Shown here: positions 31,720-41,810 of the stretch, one piece after another
How positions within the stretch are numbered: position 1 is the first letter of the stretch
Layout: every line of letters starts with the position of its first letter
Source: SCRA01 sp035533275
GTDB lineage: Bacteria; Vulcanimicrobiota; Vulcanimicrobiia; Vulcanimicrobiales; SCRA01
NCBI GenBank assembly: GCA_035533275.1
Contig: DATLUD010000010.1
Coordinates: 1-64,000, forward strand
Direction: 5' to 3'
DNA: 64,000 bases
Position numbers and translations under genes: made by a program
Notes under the pieces: model-generated
Seen by the model: the letters and a program-made list of their open reading frames with translations, nothing else
Told to the model about the DNA's origin: nothing
The model's database searches: none

Positions 31720-32063
31720 GACTCCCCGAGCTCGACCTGCTGGAGGCGCTCCAGCGTCTCCGTCGCCCCGAGCAGACGCCGGTGGGCGACGCCGCGCTCG
31801 GCCTGCAGGTTGTACTGCTGCTGGAAGAGGTCGTCGAGGCGGCGGTCGAGGTCCTTGATCTGCGCGCGCGCCTCGCGCTCGAGGCCGGCGAAATAGCGGC
31901 GGGCGTCGCGGACGAACGTCTCGAGGTCCCGCTCGGAGGGCGTCTCGCCGCGTTCGACGTGCGCGCGGATGCGATCGAGGCTCGCACGCAACGCGCGGTC
32001 GCCGATGCGGTAGGAACCGACGGCGCGCGCCAAGGCGGCTAGGTCCACGGCGGTGGGCATCAT
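31716..32063 (-). CDS. Small coiled-coil protein coupled to mlaE
   Basis: 115 aa with no signal peptide or TM segment. From about residue 25 to the end the sequence is almost wholly helical with heptad-like spacing: ASLDRIRAHVERGETPSERD, then LERLQQVELGES at the end, rich in Arg, Glu, Leu and Gln. I do not recognise a domain. It overlaps rph by ATGA on one side and mlaE by ATGA on the other, so it is made together with both. The position of a cytoplasmic accessory (MlaB-like in place, though not in sequence) is suggestive only. Confidence 0.72.
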   Translation of the reverse strand: MMPTAVDLAALARAVGSYRIGDRALRASLDRIRAHVERGETPSERDLETFVRDARRYFAGLEREARAQIKDLDRRLDDLFQQQYNLQAERGVAHRRLLGATETLERLQQVELGES

Positions 32064-32811
32064 GCGGGGATGGCGGCCGGCAGCGGAACCCCCAGAGGCT
32101 CCAGCACCCGCCGCTGCTCCTCGACCAGCAGGCGTATCCCGTGGTCCGCCAGCGCCAGCATCTTCTCGAGGTCGCCGCGACTGTAGGGAGCCGCCTCGGC
32201 GGTGCCTTGGATCTCGACGTAGGTTCCGGCATCGGTCATGACGACGTTCATGTCGGTCTCGGCGCGGCTGTCCTCGTCGTAGGCGAGGTCCAGGAGCGGC
32301 CAGCCGCCCACGTAGCCCACGCTCACCGCCGCCACCATCCGCGGCAGCGGCCATTGGCGCAGCGTTCCTTGGGTGCGCAGGCCGTGGAGCGCCTGAGCCA
32401 GCGCGACGTACGCCCCGGTGATCGCGGCGGTGCGAGTGCCGCCGTCGGCTTGGAGCACGTCGCAGTCGAGGATCACGTTGCGCTCGCCGAGCTTGACCAG
32501 ATCGGTGACCGCGCGCAAGGAGCGGCCGATCAGCCGTTGGATCTCGTGCGTGCGGCCGCCCACGCGTCCCACGGCCGACTCTCGCGGCGTCCGCTCCGCC
32601 GTGGAGCGCGGCAGCATGGCATACTCGGCGGTGACCCACCCGGTGCCGCGGCCGCGCATCCAGCGCGGCACGTCGCTCTCCACCGTCGCCGCGCAGAGCA
32701 CCTTGGTCTTGCCCAGCGTGATGAGGGTGCTGCCCTCCGCGTGCGGCAGGACGCCGGTCTCGATGGTGATCGCGCGCAGCTGGTCGCGCGCGCGTCCGTC
32801 GGAGCGCAACG

Positions 32812-32815
<4 letters not shown>
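32060..32815 (-). CDS. rph: Ribonuclease PH
   Basis: 251 aa. Phosphorolytic 3' exoribonuclease that trims tRNA precursors. Family features: MTLRSDGRARDQLRAITIET, GKTKVLCAATVESDVPRWMR, RTHEIQRLIGRSLRAV with the conserved Arg residues, and ILDCDVLQADGGTRTAAITG with catalytic Asp. It overlaps glmS (ATGA) and the coiled-coil gene (ATGA). In many bacteria rph neighbours the rdgB dITP/XTP pyrophosphatase; here it lies between glmS and the Mla genes instead. Confidence 0.95.
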
Positions 32816-34647
<1,832 letters not shown>

Positions 34648-34682
34648 AACCCCACTCGCTCCGTTTCACCGCGCTCGGCGCG

Positions 34683-34907
34683 CTATTTGATGCCTTCTTT
34701 GACGCGGCTGTAGTGAATCTCCCCCGCGGCCACCTCCGCGAAAGCGGTGCTCACCGGCTTGTTGGGGTTGGCGTCCTCCACCAACGCCGGAACGCCGTTG
34801 TTGAGCTGCTTCGCGCGCTTGGTGATCACGTTGACCAGGGTGAATTTCGAATCGACGTGCTTGAGCAGTCTGTCGAGGTCCCCGAAGACCGATGCGGATG
34901 CTGACAT
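34683..34907 (-). CDS. rpoZ: RNA polymerase omega subunit
   Basis: 74 aa. Omega helices: SKFTLVNVITKRAKQLNNG followed by PVSTAFAEVAAGEIHYSRVK, matching RpoZ. It promotes RNA polymerase assembly by clamping beta-prime. The start MSASASVFGDLDRLLKHVDS was chosen as the only ATG in a sensible place; the longer open frame upstream is antisense-like sequence over gmk. It sits 17 bp after gmk, the usual gmk-rpoZ pair. Confidence 0.92.
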   Translation of the reverse strand: MSASASVFGDLDRLLKHVDSKFTLVNVITKRAKQLNNGVPALVEDANPNKPVSTAFAEVAAGEIHYSRVKEGIK

Positions 34908-34924
34908 TCGTGGTTGGCTCTCCT

Positions 34925-35545
34925 CTATGACTCCGTGACGATCTCTTGGATGCGACCGTCGTGGTAACGGTGGATGCGCAGCTTCTCGGCTCGCAGGATG
35001 GCGCGCAGGTCCCGGACCGCGGCCTCGTGCTGATTCTGCGCGTTGATGACGACGTAGTCGAAGCTCCGGATCGACTTGATCTCCTCGTGGGCGATGGCCA
35101 AGCGGGCGGTGATCTGCTCGTTGGTCTCGGTGCGCCGCTCCTCGAGGCGCCGGCGCAGGTGGGCGAACTTGTCCGGCAGGACGAAGATCAGCACGGCGTC
35201 GGGGAACGAGGTCTTGATGCGCAGGGCGCCGTTGACCTCTGGCTTGGCGACCACGTCGTACCCCTCCGCCAGCGTCTTCTCGATGAAGCCTCGCGGCGTG
35301 CCGTACAGGTTGCCGTTGTACTCGCGGGTCTCGAGGAACTGTCCCTCGCGGATGCCGGTCTCGAACGCTTCGCGCGGGAGGAAGAAATAGGACTCGCCTT
35401 CCCGTTCCCCTTCGCGCGGCGGGCGGGTGGTCGCCGAAACCGAGTAGCGAAGGCTCGTCGAGCCTGCCATCAGCGCCTCCATCAAGGTGTCCTTGCCCGC
35501 TCCGGACGGGCCGGAGACGACGAAGAGCAAACCGGGGCCGGCCAC
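34925..35545 (-). CDS. gmk: Guanylate kinase
   Basis: 206 aa. P-loop LLFVVSGPSGAGKDTLMEAL (Asp in place of the usual Ser), the SVSATTRPPREGEREGESYF GMP-binding segment, and YNGNLYGTP. Converts GMP to GDP. The frame can begin at TTG 35554, but AGGAGG touches that codon directly. GTG 35545 has the same AGGAGG at 9-nt spacing and is the better start. First gene of the minus-strand housekeeping run gmk-rpoZ-glmS-rph-mla; divergent from rqcH. Confidence 0.93.
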   Translation of the reverse strand: MAGPGLLFVVSGPSGAGKDTLMEALMAGSTSLRYSVSATTRPPREGEREGESYFFLPREAFETGIREGQFLETREYNGNLYGTPRGFIEKTLAEGYDVVAKPEVNGALRIKTSFPDAVLIFVLPDKFAHLRRRLEERRTETNEQITARLAIAHEEIKSIRSFDYVVINAQNQHEAAVRDLRAILRAEKLRIHRYHDGRIQEIVTES

Positions 35546-35625
35546 CTGCGACAACCTCCTCGAGCAATGTACGGCGCCAAAACAACAAGGTTCGCACGGC
35601 CATCGCGTGAACCCTTGCCTACAGT

Positions 35626-37224
35626 ATGCGCTTGGATTGGATTCTGGTGCGGCGGCTCGCCGCCGAGCTGGCGGAGGCCCTGCGCGGGGCGCGGATTCGC
35701 GACGCGGGGTGCCTGGCCGACGGGCGCTTCGCCTTGGCGTTCGGCGGCCGCGGCGGGGACCGCCTGCTCGCCTTCGATCCCTTTGGCCCTCAGCCGGGCG
35801 TGCTCCTGGAGTCCGGGGAGCTGGCGGTGGGCGGGGAGCCCGGCTGGGCCCGTCCGCTCGCTTCCGCCCTGGTGGGCTGGAGCGTCGTCGACGTCACCAG
35901 CCTGCGCGGAGACCGCGTATTGATCGTTGAGCTGGGGCGCGGAAACCAGTTCGGCGTGCGGGCGGAAGGGCGCCTTGTCGCCGAGCTGGTTCCACGCTTC
36001 GGCAACCTGCTCGCGCTGCGCGGAGAGACGATCGTCGCCCTAGCGCGCCAGTTCAGCCGAGCCGAGAACGAGCTTCGCGAGGCCCTCCCCGGGCGGCGCT
36101 ATCAGCCGCCGCCTCCCCCGCCGGACCGCCCCGACCGGCAATGGCTGGAGGCGGCCCTGAGCGGTGTGGCCGATGAGCCCGCGGAGCTCCTCAAACGCCC
36201 GCTCGAGATCTACCGCGAGCGCCCCGGGGGACGCGTCCTGGCCGCGCATCTGGTGGAGTTGCCGGGATACGACCACGCCGTCCACGAGCGCGGCGATTCG
36301 CTGTTGACCTTGCTGGCACAGGAGCACGCACGCGAGCGGCGCGCGGCGCTGGAAGCTGATGTCGAACGCCATCGCGAGCGCGCGCTGCGGGCGTTGGCCA
36401 AGCTGGCCCAGGCGACGGAGGACGAGGCCGCGGCGTTGCGCGCGCGCCTGGCGGCCGGCGAGGAGCGCGAGCGGCTCTTGGCGTGGGGCAACGCCCTCTA
36501 CGCCCACCTCGGCGACGTTCCGCCGCGCGCGGCGCGTTTCGCTCCGCCGTCGTCCCCCGAGCTCGAGATCCCGCTCGATCCGGAGCTGGATGCCAAGGAG
36601 AACGCCGCCGCGATCTTCGCCCGGTACCGCAAGCTCACGTCCGCCCTGCCACACGTCGAGCGGCGGCTGCACGAGCTGGAGCGGCGGCTGGAGCAGATCG
36701 CGGCGCTGCGCTGGGAAGTGGGGCGCGTGGCGGCGGAGGACCTGGCCGACGCGGAGGCGGCAGTCGGCACGCTGACGGGCACCGGCGGCAAGGCCGCGGA
36801 GCGGCGCGGGGCCGCCGGGCGCGGCGCGGGCGCCGCCCGCAAGCGCAAGCCGCTGAGCGTGGAGCTGCCCTCCGGGGCACGCATCCTGGTCGGGCGCTCG
36901 CCAACGGAGAACGCCTACATCACCTTCGAGCTGGCCGCCGCCGACGATCTCTGGTTCCATGCCAAAGGGGTCCCCGGGGCTCACGTGATCCTGCGCCCCG
37001 CGCCGGGGAGCGCGCCCTCGGAGGCCGACGTGGAGAGCGCGGCCCGCCTGGCGGCGCTGCATTCCAAGGCGCGCGCGAGCGCCAGCGTGGCGGTGGACTA
37101 CACGCGGCGCAAGCGGGTTCGCAAGCAGCACGGCGCGCCGCCGGGCTTGGTGTGGTACGACGGCGAGAGGACCATCCACGTGGCGCCGGCCGAGGCGCCC
37201 GCGCCGGCGCTCACAACAGCGTGA
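35626..37224 (+). CDS. rqcH: NFACT-family ribosome quality-control protein (RqcH-like)
   Basis: 532 aa. NFACT-N domain (residues about 1-200), a coiled-coil HhH/CC region rich in Arg/Glu/Ala around 210-390, and the C-terminal NFACT-R (DUF814) domain with NAYITFELAAADDLWFHAKG then VPGAHVIL. RqcH binds obstructed 50S subunits with peptidyl-tRNA and directs C-terminal alanine tailing; older annotations call it fibronectin-binding protein. The N-terminus is more degenerate than in Bacillus. It is divergent from gmk, and its end overlaps the convergent membrane-protein gene by 14 bp. Confidence 0.87.
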   Translation: MRLDWILVRRLAAELAEALRGARIRDAGCLADGRFALAFGGRGGDRLLAFDPFGPQPGVLLESGELAVGGEPGWARPLASALVGWSVVDVTSLRGDRVLIVELGRGNQFGVRAEGRLVAELVPRFGNLLALRGETIVALARQFSRAENELREALPGRRYQPPPPPPDRPDRQWLEAALSGVADEPAELLKRPLEIYRERPGGRVLAAHLVELPGYDHAVHERGDSLLTLLAQEHARERRAALEADVERHRERALRALAKLAQATEDEAAALRARLAAGEERERLLAWGNALYAHLGDVPPRAARFAPPSSPELEIPLDPELDAKENAAAIFARYRKLTSALPHVERRLHELERRLEQIAALRWEVGRVAAEDLADAEAAVGTLTGTGGKAAERRGAAGRGAGAARKRKPLSVELPSGARILVGRSPTENAYITFELAAADDLWFHAKGVPGAHVILRPAPGSAPSEADVESAARLAALHSKARASASVAVDYTRRKRVRKQHGAPPGLVWYDGERTIHVAPAEAPAPALTTA

Positions 37225-38470
37225 GTGTGCGCCGCGGGGTCTGCAGGTTGCGGTAGGCGACCACGGCATTTGCGGCCATGGCGCACCATCCTCCCAGCCC
37301 GCATAGGGCCGCCGCCGCCAAGATCTCGGGGCGCGCCGCCAGCAAAGCGACGATGCCTGTGGCCACGGCAAGCTGAGAGAGTCCCCACGCCAGCCACGAG
37401 AGCGGCGCCGAGAGGACCTGAGCCGGCGGCGTCTCGTCGTGGTCGCCGCGCACCATCGTCGCCATCAAGCGGACCGGGATGTGGTGGAGATGCCCGTTGA
37501 CCATCTGACCCAGCCAGCCCATCAGGCCCGCGTAGGCGTACGCGCTCTGCCACGGGGCTCCGGCGAGAAGACCGAGGCCCAGCACCGCAGCGGCGGCGAG
37601 CCAAGCCACGGCCGCCGCCAAGAAGGCCTGCGGCGGCCGGTGGGGGTTGGCGGCGTGGTTGAGCACGTCGCTGACGTCGATGATGTAGAGCGTGACGGCG
37701 GCGGCGACGAGAGCGCCCCCCGCCCACGCCAGCGGCAAGAGCGCAAGGGCCAGGCCGCCCGCGAGCGCGAGCACGCCGGCGAGCGTGGCGATGCCGACGG
37801 CGACGTGGCGCCAGCGCTGCGTGGGGCGTCTGCCCGCGATCGGTCCCAGCGTCTGGACGGAGACTCCGAAGACCAGGATGGTGAGCCAGCCGATGCCCGC
37901 CAGAGCGGCGTGCACGGCCGGGCCCCGCTCGAGGAGCTCGGGGAAGATGCCCCCCTCCAGCGCCCAGGCCATGGCGACCCCCAGACCCGCCGCCGCCGCC
38001 AGCATGAGCAGAACGCCCGCGATGGCCCGCGCGATGGCGGCCTCAGCCCGCGCGGCCGCCGCCGCCGCGCGGCCGAGCGTGCGCAGCATGGGGATCAGAT
38101 AGGCGACGATGGACGCCGCCACGACGGCCGTCCCCCAGGCCGTCACCACGAAGCGCGACGTCCAGAAGCCGCCGACCATCAGGTAGACGCCGGCCGCGTA
38201 CGGGTAGAGCGCCACGCGCGCCAGCCGCTCGTTGCGCAGCGGCACGTCCGTGAAGTTGGGAGCTGCGAAGATCAGCACGGCCAGCGCCACCATCGTCAGC
38301 CAGCCTAGGGCGACGAGGTGGATCCAGGCCAGCCCCTGCGGACTCGGACGCGTCGCTCCGCGCAGCGCCAGCGCGAAGAGCAGCACCCACGAGAGGCCGT
38401 GGGAGAGTTGGCCCAGCACCAAGGCTCCCGGCGGGATCCATGGGGGCTGGCGCCGATACGCCGCGCTCAC
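37211..38470 (-). CDS. 12-TM membrane protein, possible heme-copper-oxidase/NnrS-like
   Basis: 419 aa, almost entirely hydrophobic with about twelve helices. Three helices share a similar pattern, WIHLVALGWLTMVALAVLI, HAALAGIGWLTILVFGV and AGLMGWLGQMVNGHLHHIPV, each pairing His with GWL. Such His-bearing helices recall subunit I-like or NnrS-like heme/copper membrane proteins, but I cannot place it with certainty. The GTG start overlaps the queA stop by four bases, so it is translated after queA. No redox partner is nearby. Confidence 0.65.
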   Translation of the reverse strand: MSAAYRRQPPWIPPGALVLGQLSHGLSWVLLFALALRGATRPSPQGLAWIHLVALGWLTMVALAVLIFAAPNFTDVPLRNERLARVALYPYAAGVYLMVGGFWTSRFVVTAWGTAVVAASIVAYLIPMLRTLGRAAAAAARAEAAIARAIAGVLLMLAAAAGLGVAMAWALEGGIFPELLERGPAVHAALAGIGWLTILVFGVSVQTLGPIAGRRPTQRWRHVAVGIATLAGVLALAGGLALALLPLAWAGGALVAAAVTLYIIDVSDVLNHAANPHRPPQAFLAAAVAWLAAAAVLGLGLLAGAPWQSAYAYAGLMGWLGQMVNGHLHHIPVRLMATMVRGDHDETPPAQVLSAPLSWLAWGLSQLAVATGIVALLAARPEILAAAALCGLGGWCAMAANAVVAYRNLQTPRRTLTLL

Positions 38471-39504
38471 GCGCGCTCCAGCAGCATCGCGTCGCCGAAG
38501 CTGTAGAACCGGTAGCGCTGCACCACGGCCTGCTCGTACGCGTGCAGCATGCGCTCGCGCCCGGCGAAGGCGCTCACCAGCACCAGCAGCGTCGAGCGAG
38601 GCAGATGGAAGTTGGTGACGAGGGCGTCGACCACGGCGAAGCGCCATTCCGGTGTGATAAAGATGGACGTCTCGCCCGGGCCGGCGCGCAACGCGCCACG
38701 ATCGTGCATGCAACCCTCCAGAGCGCGCAAGGTGGTGGTTCCGACGGCCACCACGCGACGCCCCTCCCGCTTGGCGCGGGCAACCGCCTCCACGGTGGCC
38801 TGCGGGATCTCATAGCGCTCCGCGTGCATGCGGTGCTCGGCCAAGCGTTGCGCGGCCATCGGGCGGAACGTACCGAGGCCGACGTCGAGCACGAGCCGCG
38901 CTGTCTCGATGCCGCGCCCCTCGATGCGCTCCAGCAGCTCCGGGGTGAAGTGGAGTCCCGCCGTCGGGGCGGCCACGCTGCCTTCCACGCGGGCGTAGAC
39001 GGTCTGGTACTCCTCCTCGGGCACGCGCTCGTGCACGTACGGCGGTAGCGGCACGTCGCCGACTTCGCGCAGGAACGACACCAGGGGCTGGATCAGATGG
39101 AGCTCGACGATGCGCTCTCCCTCTTCTCCCATGCCGGCGATCTCGGCGCTCGATCCGTCGTCGAAGCGCACGCGCGTCCCCAAGCGCAGTTTCTTGGCGG
39201 GGCGCACGAGAGCGGCCCAGCGCCCGGGGCCGGCGGGCTCCGGGTGGAGCAGGAAGATTTCGCAGGCGCCGCCTCCGGGCTCGCGCCGGCCATGGAGCCG
39301 TGCGCGGATGACGCGCGTCTCGTTGAGGACCAAGAGATCGCTGGGGCGCAGGAGCTCGGAGAGCTCGGCGAAGCGGCGGTGCTCGATCTGCTCGCCGCGC
39401 ACGACCATCACGCGCGCCGCGTCGCGCGGCTCCACGGGGTGCTGGGCGATCAGCTCCTCGGGGAGCGCGAAGTCGTAGGCCGCGGTCAGGCCCTCATCGG
39501 CCAT
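38467..39504 (-). CDS. queA: S-adenosylmethionine:tRNA ribosyltransferase-isomerase
   Basis: 345 aa from the ATG giving MADEGLTAAYDFALPEELIA, which aligns with the family start; the frame is open 12 codons further. Family blocks: LLVLNETRVIRARLHGRR, VAAPTAGLHFTPELLERIE, LVLDVGLGTFRPM and TNFHLPRSTLLVLVSAFAGR. It adds the cyclopentenediol moiety from SAM to preQ1-tRNA in queuosine synthesis. It overlaps the end of the XRE-cupin gene by 11 bp. tgt, the usual partner, is not in the window. Confidence 0.95.
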   Translation of the reverse strand: MADEGLTAAYDFALPEELIAQHPVEPRDAARVMVVRGEQIEHRRFAELSELLRPSDLLVLNETRVIRARLHGRREPGGGACEIFLLHPEPAGPGRWAALVRPAKKLRLGTRVRFDDGSSAEIAGMGEEGERIVELHLIQPLVSFLREVGDVPLPPYVHERVPEEEYQTVYARVEGSVAAPTAGLHFTPELLERIEGRGIETARLVLDVGLGTFRPMAAQRLAEHRMHAERYEIPQATVEAVARAKREGRRVVAVGTTTLRALEGCMHDRGALRAGPGETSIFITPEWRFAVVDALVTNFHLPRSTLLVLVSAFAGRERMLHAYEQAVVQRYRFYSFGDAMLLERA

Positions 39505-40093
39505 GCGGAGCATGCAGCGAGCCGGCTCGCGCGCCAGCACCGGGATCGACGACGAGATAGATCACGGCGTCCCTCTTCCCGGGGTTGTGGTACCAGTGCC
39601 TGCGGTCCGCCGCGAAGCAGAGCGAGTCGCCGCGCTCCATGCGCACCGCTTCTTCCTCGAGGTGCACCTCCACGGTGCCCGCGTCGAGGTAGAGCCGCTC
39701 GATGCTCCCCCGTGGATGCGGGGCGAAGATTCCCGAGGTGACGCCTGCGGGAACCGTCAGCCGAACGAACTCCACCGTGCTCTCGCGCACCACCGGGCCG
39801 AGGTGCTCGCGGCGCACGCCGGTGGGCTCGACCAAGGGGTGCTCTTCCCCCGCCTTGGTATGGATGATGACGGCGGGCGCCGCGCCGACGTCGACCACAT
39901 GGGAGAGCGGAGTCTCCAACGCTTCGGCGATGGCCGAGAGCACGGTGATGGTCGGGGACTTGGCCCCGCGCTCGACCTCGGAGATCATGGCCGCGGAGAC
40001 GCCGCTGCGCTCCGCCAGCGCACGCAGGGTCAGACCCCGTTCGAGGCGCCGCTCTTTGATCCGGCGGCCGACCCGCACGGTTGGGCTATCCAC
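39494..40093 (-). CDS. XRE-family regulator with C-terminal cupin
   Basis: 199 aa. HTH_3 domain: VGRRIKERRLERGLTLRALA, then ERSGVSAAMISEVERGAKSP with the recognition helix. The cupin_2 sensor domain follows (about residues 75-185) with GSIERLYLDAGTVEVHLEEE and RRHWYHNPGKRDAVIYLVVD. Such regulators bind small carboxylates or amino acids. It is divergent from lrgAB across only 49 bp that contain a tandem repeat over the lrgA promoter, so it is the likely lrgAB regulator. The annotated GTG has no ribosome site; GTG 40078 is an alternative start. Confidence 0.86.
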   Translation of the reverse strand: MDSPTVRVGRRIKERRLERGLTLRALAERSGVSAAMISEVERGAKSPTITVLSAIAEALETPLSHVVDVGAAPAVIIHTKAGEEHPLVEPTGVRREHLGPVVRESTVEFVRLTVPAGVTSGIFAPHPRGSIERLYLDAGTVEVHLEEEAVRMERGDSLCFAADRRHWYHNPGKRDAVIYLVVDPGAGARAGSLHAPHGR

Positions 40094-40096
40094 GAT

Positions 40097-40136
40097 AGTA
40101 GACCTGTTTGACGAAAGTAGACACGTTTGCTATAGT
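40097..40136 (+). promoter_or_regulatory. lrgA promoter with tandem operator-like repeats
   Basis: TTGACG (40108-40113), 17-bp spacer, TATAGT (40131-40136): a near-consensus sigma70 promoter whose +1 falls at or beside the lrgA GTG (40143). AGTAGACNNGTTTG occurs twice in direct repeat, at 40097-40110 and 40116-40129 (19-bp period), overlapping the -35 box and the spacer. A protein bound to them would block transcription. Confidence 0.7.
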
Positions 40137-40142
40137 GAATTC

Positions 40143-40544
40143 GTGTTCACGCCGCGTCTCCCTGCCGCCGCTCTCCTGCGCTCGCTAGCCGTGCTGGTGG
40201 GTTGCGAGCTGGCGGGTAACCTCCTCGCCGGAGCCTTGGGTCTCCCCGTCTCGGGCACCGTACTGGCCATGGCGGGGCTCTTCGTCTGGCTGATTGCCGT
40301 CCGCCGCGTCCCCGAGTCTCTCGAGCGCACCTCCCAGGGGCTGCTGCGCATCCTGCCCTTGCTCTTCGTGCCGGCCGGCGTCGGCGTGGTGGCCTACCTG
40401 CCGCTGCTGCGGCGCGAGTGGCTCGTCTTGGCCGCGGCCATCGGGGGCTCGCTCGCGATCACCATGCTGGTCACGTGGGCGACGATGCTGGGGCTCACGC
40501 GCCTGCTCTCCCGCCGCGGTTCCCGGGAGGCGTGCGACTCGTGA
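40143..40544 (+). CDS. lrgA: CidA/LrgA family holin-like membrane protein
   Basis: 133 aa, four predicted helices: LLRSLAVLVGCELAGNLLAG, GTVLAMAGLFVWLIAV, ILPLLFVPAGVGVVAYL and LAAAIGGSLAITMLVTWATM. The LPLLFVPAGVGV helix is the family signature. LrgA and LrgB work as a membrane pair linked to autolysis control or to export of glycolate/pyruvate. The GTG start has no ribosome site and sits about 6 nt after the -10 box, so the mRNA is probably leaderless. It overlaps lrgB by GTGA. Confidence 0.87.
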   Translation: MFTPRLPAAALLRSLAVLVGCELAGNLLAGALGLPVSGTVLAMAGLFVWLIAVRRVPESLERTSQGLLRILPLLFVPAGVGVVAYLPLLRREWLVLAAAIGGSLAITMLVTWATMLGLTRLLSRRGSREACDS

Positions 40545-41245
40545 GCGCCGTCGGGGTCTTGGCGGTGGCCGCGACGCTCGCCGTCTATTACGCGGCGGAT
40601 GCGCTCTACCGGCGCAGCGGGCGTCACCCTCTGCTCCACCCCGTGCTCCTCTCCATCGCCGCGCTTGCGGCGTTACTGGAGGCGGCGCATCTGCCTTATC
40701 CGCGCTACATGGACGGCGCGCGGCTGATCGCCTTTTTCCTGGGGCCGGCGACGGTGGCCCTGGCGATTCCGATTTACCGCAATCTCTCGGCCATCGGAGG
40801 CTCCCTGCCGGCGGTCATCGGCGCGCTGGTCGTCGGCTCGACCACGGCGATGGTCAGTGCCGTGGGGATCGCTTGGGCGCTCGGGGCGCCGCCGCTCATC
40901 GTGCGCTCCCTGGCGGCCAAGTCCGTCACCACGCCCATCGCGATGGCCGTGAGCGGAGAGATCGGCGGAGCCCCCGCGCTGACCGCGGTCTTCGCGATCC
41001 TCACGGGCATCGCGGGGGCGATCGCCGTGGCTTGGATCTTTCCACGCGGCGACCGCGTGGATTGGAGAGCACGCGGGTTCAGCACGGGGCTGGCCTCGCA
41101 CGCCATCGGCACGGCGCACGCCTTCACGCTCGACGAGACCGCGGGCGCCTTCTCGGGGCTGGCGATGGGATTGAACGCTCTTTTCACCGCGCTCGTCTTG
41201 CCGCTGGCGGCGGCGCTTCTTCCCCACTCACTTCGCGGGCACTGA
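40541..41245 (+). CDS. lrgB: LrgB family membrane protein
   Basis: 234 aa with about seven membrane segments. LrgB blocks: FFLGPATVALAIPIYRNLS, SLAAKSVTTPIAMAVSGEIG and STGLASHAIGTAHAFTLDET. Translation is coupled to lrgA by a GTGA overlap. In plants and some bacteria the LrgA-LrgB pair exports glycolate or glycerate, which is of interest because glcDF (glycolate oxidation) is also in this window. No direct link can be shown from sequence. Confidence 0.9.
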   Translation: MSAVGVLAVAATLAVYYAADALYRRSGRHPLLHPVLLSIAALAALLEAAHLPYPRYMDGARLIAFFLGPATVALAIPIYRNLSAIGGSLPAVIGALVVGSTTAMVSAVGIAWALGAPPLIVRSLAAKSVTTPIAMAVSGEIGGAPALTAVFAILTGIAGAIAVAWIFPRGDRVDWRARGFSTGLASHAIGTAHAFTLDETAGAFSGLAMGLNALFTALVLPLAAALLPHSLRGH

Positions 41246-41255
41246 TCCGCTCCGC

Positions 41256-41696
41256 CTACGCCGGCGAGCGCATGGGAACCGGGCGCTTCTCGTCGAGGTC
41301 GAGCAGATCGGCCCACGCCGTGACATCGGTGCGATCAGGCGCCACCTGGTTGCGCAGCTCCACGAAATACGCCTCGGAGTCGCTACCGGGCGCGGGAGCG
41401 TAGTTGAGGAACTGCTCGTTCCACTGCGCGACTTCGGCCGGGCTCTTCTTGGAAACGTACGTCTCGCGCGCCCATCTCTCGAGCGCCGCGTCGTCGAGCT
41501 CCTTGAGCTTCGCGAAGTACTCGTCCTTGTCGATCTCCAGGAATCCGAAGACCGCCTTGTCCATCGGGCAGTTGTAGCTGTACTCGCCGTTGCTGCCCGC
41601 CGCGGTGGCGCGCCCCTTGTCGGTGGCGCGTCCCAGCATCACGACGCCGGCGAACAGATCGCGCACGCTGCGCGGGTAGGACTTGGTGAGATCCAT
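41256..41696 (-). CDS. DUF5069 family protein
   Basis: 146 aa soluble protein. It begins MDLTKSYPRSVRDLFAGVVM and contains GRATDKGRATAAGSNGEYSY then NCPMDKAVFGFLEID, the pattern I associate with DUF5069 (LTK-PRS start, LDKARA, GEYHYNCPLD). Function unknown. It is convergent with lrgB (10 bp apart). Its upstream region carries two perfect palindromes. The mmsA gene 114 bp upstream is on the same strand. Confidence 0.75.
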   Translation of the reverse strand: MDLTKSYPRSVRDLFAGVVMLGRATDKGRATAAGSNGEYSYNCPMDKAVFGFLEIDKDEYFAKLKELDDAALERWARETYVSKKSPAEVAQWNEQFLNYAPAPGSDSEAYFVELRNQVAPDRTDVTAWADLLDLDEKRPVPMRSPA

Positions 41697-41727
41697 CGTT
41701 CGAGAGGCTCCTTCCGGAAAGCGTGGT

Positions 41728-41743
41728 CGTACGGCACCGTACG
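41728..41743. promoter_or_regulatory. Perfect palindrome CGTACGG-CA-CCGTACG
   Basis: Two 7-bp arms around CA, 31 bp upstream of the DUF5069 start. It is a candidate operator or part of the promoter region of that gene. No T-run follows in either direction, so a terminator is less likely. Confidence 0.4.
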
Positions 41744-41760
41744 CCCACCCCCAGGTAACT

Positions 41761-41779
41761 ACCTTACGATTCGTAAGGT
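41761..41779. promoter_or_regulatory. Perfect palindrome ACCTTACGA-T-TCGTAAGGT
   Basis: Nine-bp arms around a single T, about 65 bp upstream of DUF5069 and 31 bp past the mmsA stop. A compact, AT-richer dyad with a one-base centre is typical of a binding site for a small dimeric HTH protein (ArsR, HxlR or TetR type). No such regulator gene is adjacent. Confidence 0.5.
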
Positions 41780-41810
41780 TGCAGAATCCTCGCGAAAACG
41801 AGTTGCTCGA

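Noticed and set aside
34648..34682. glmS ribozyme or riboswitch
   Set aside because: Only 35 bp separate rpoZ from glmS, too short for the ribozyme, and glmS is internal to an operon.
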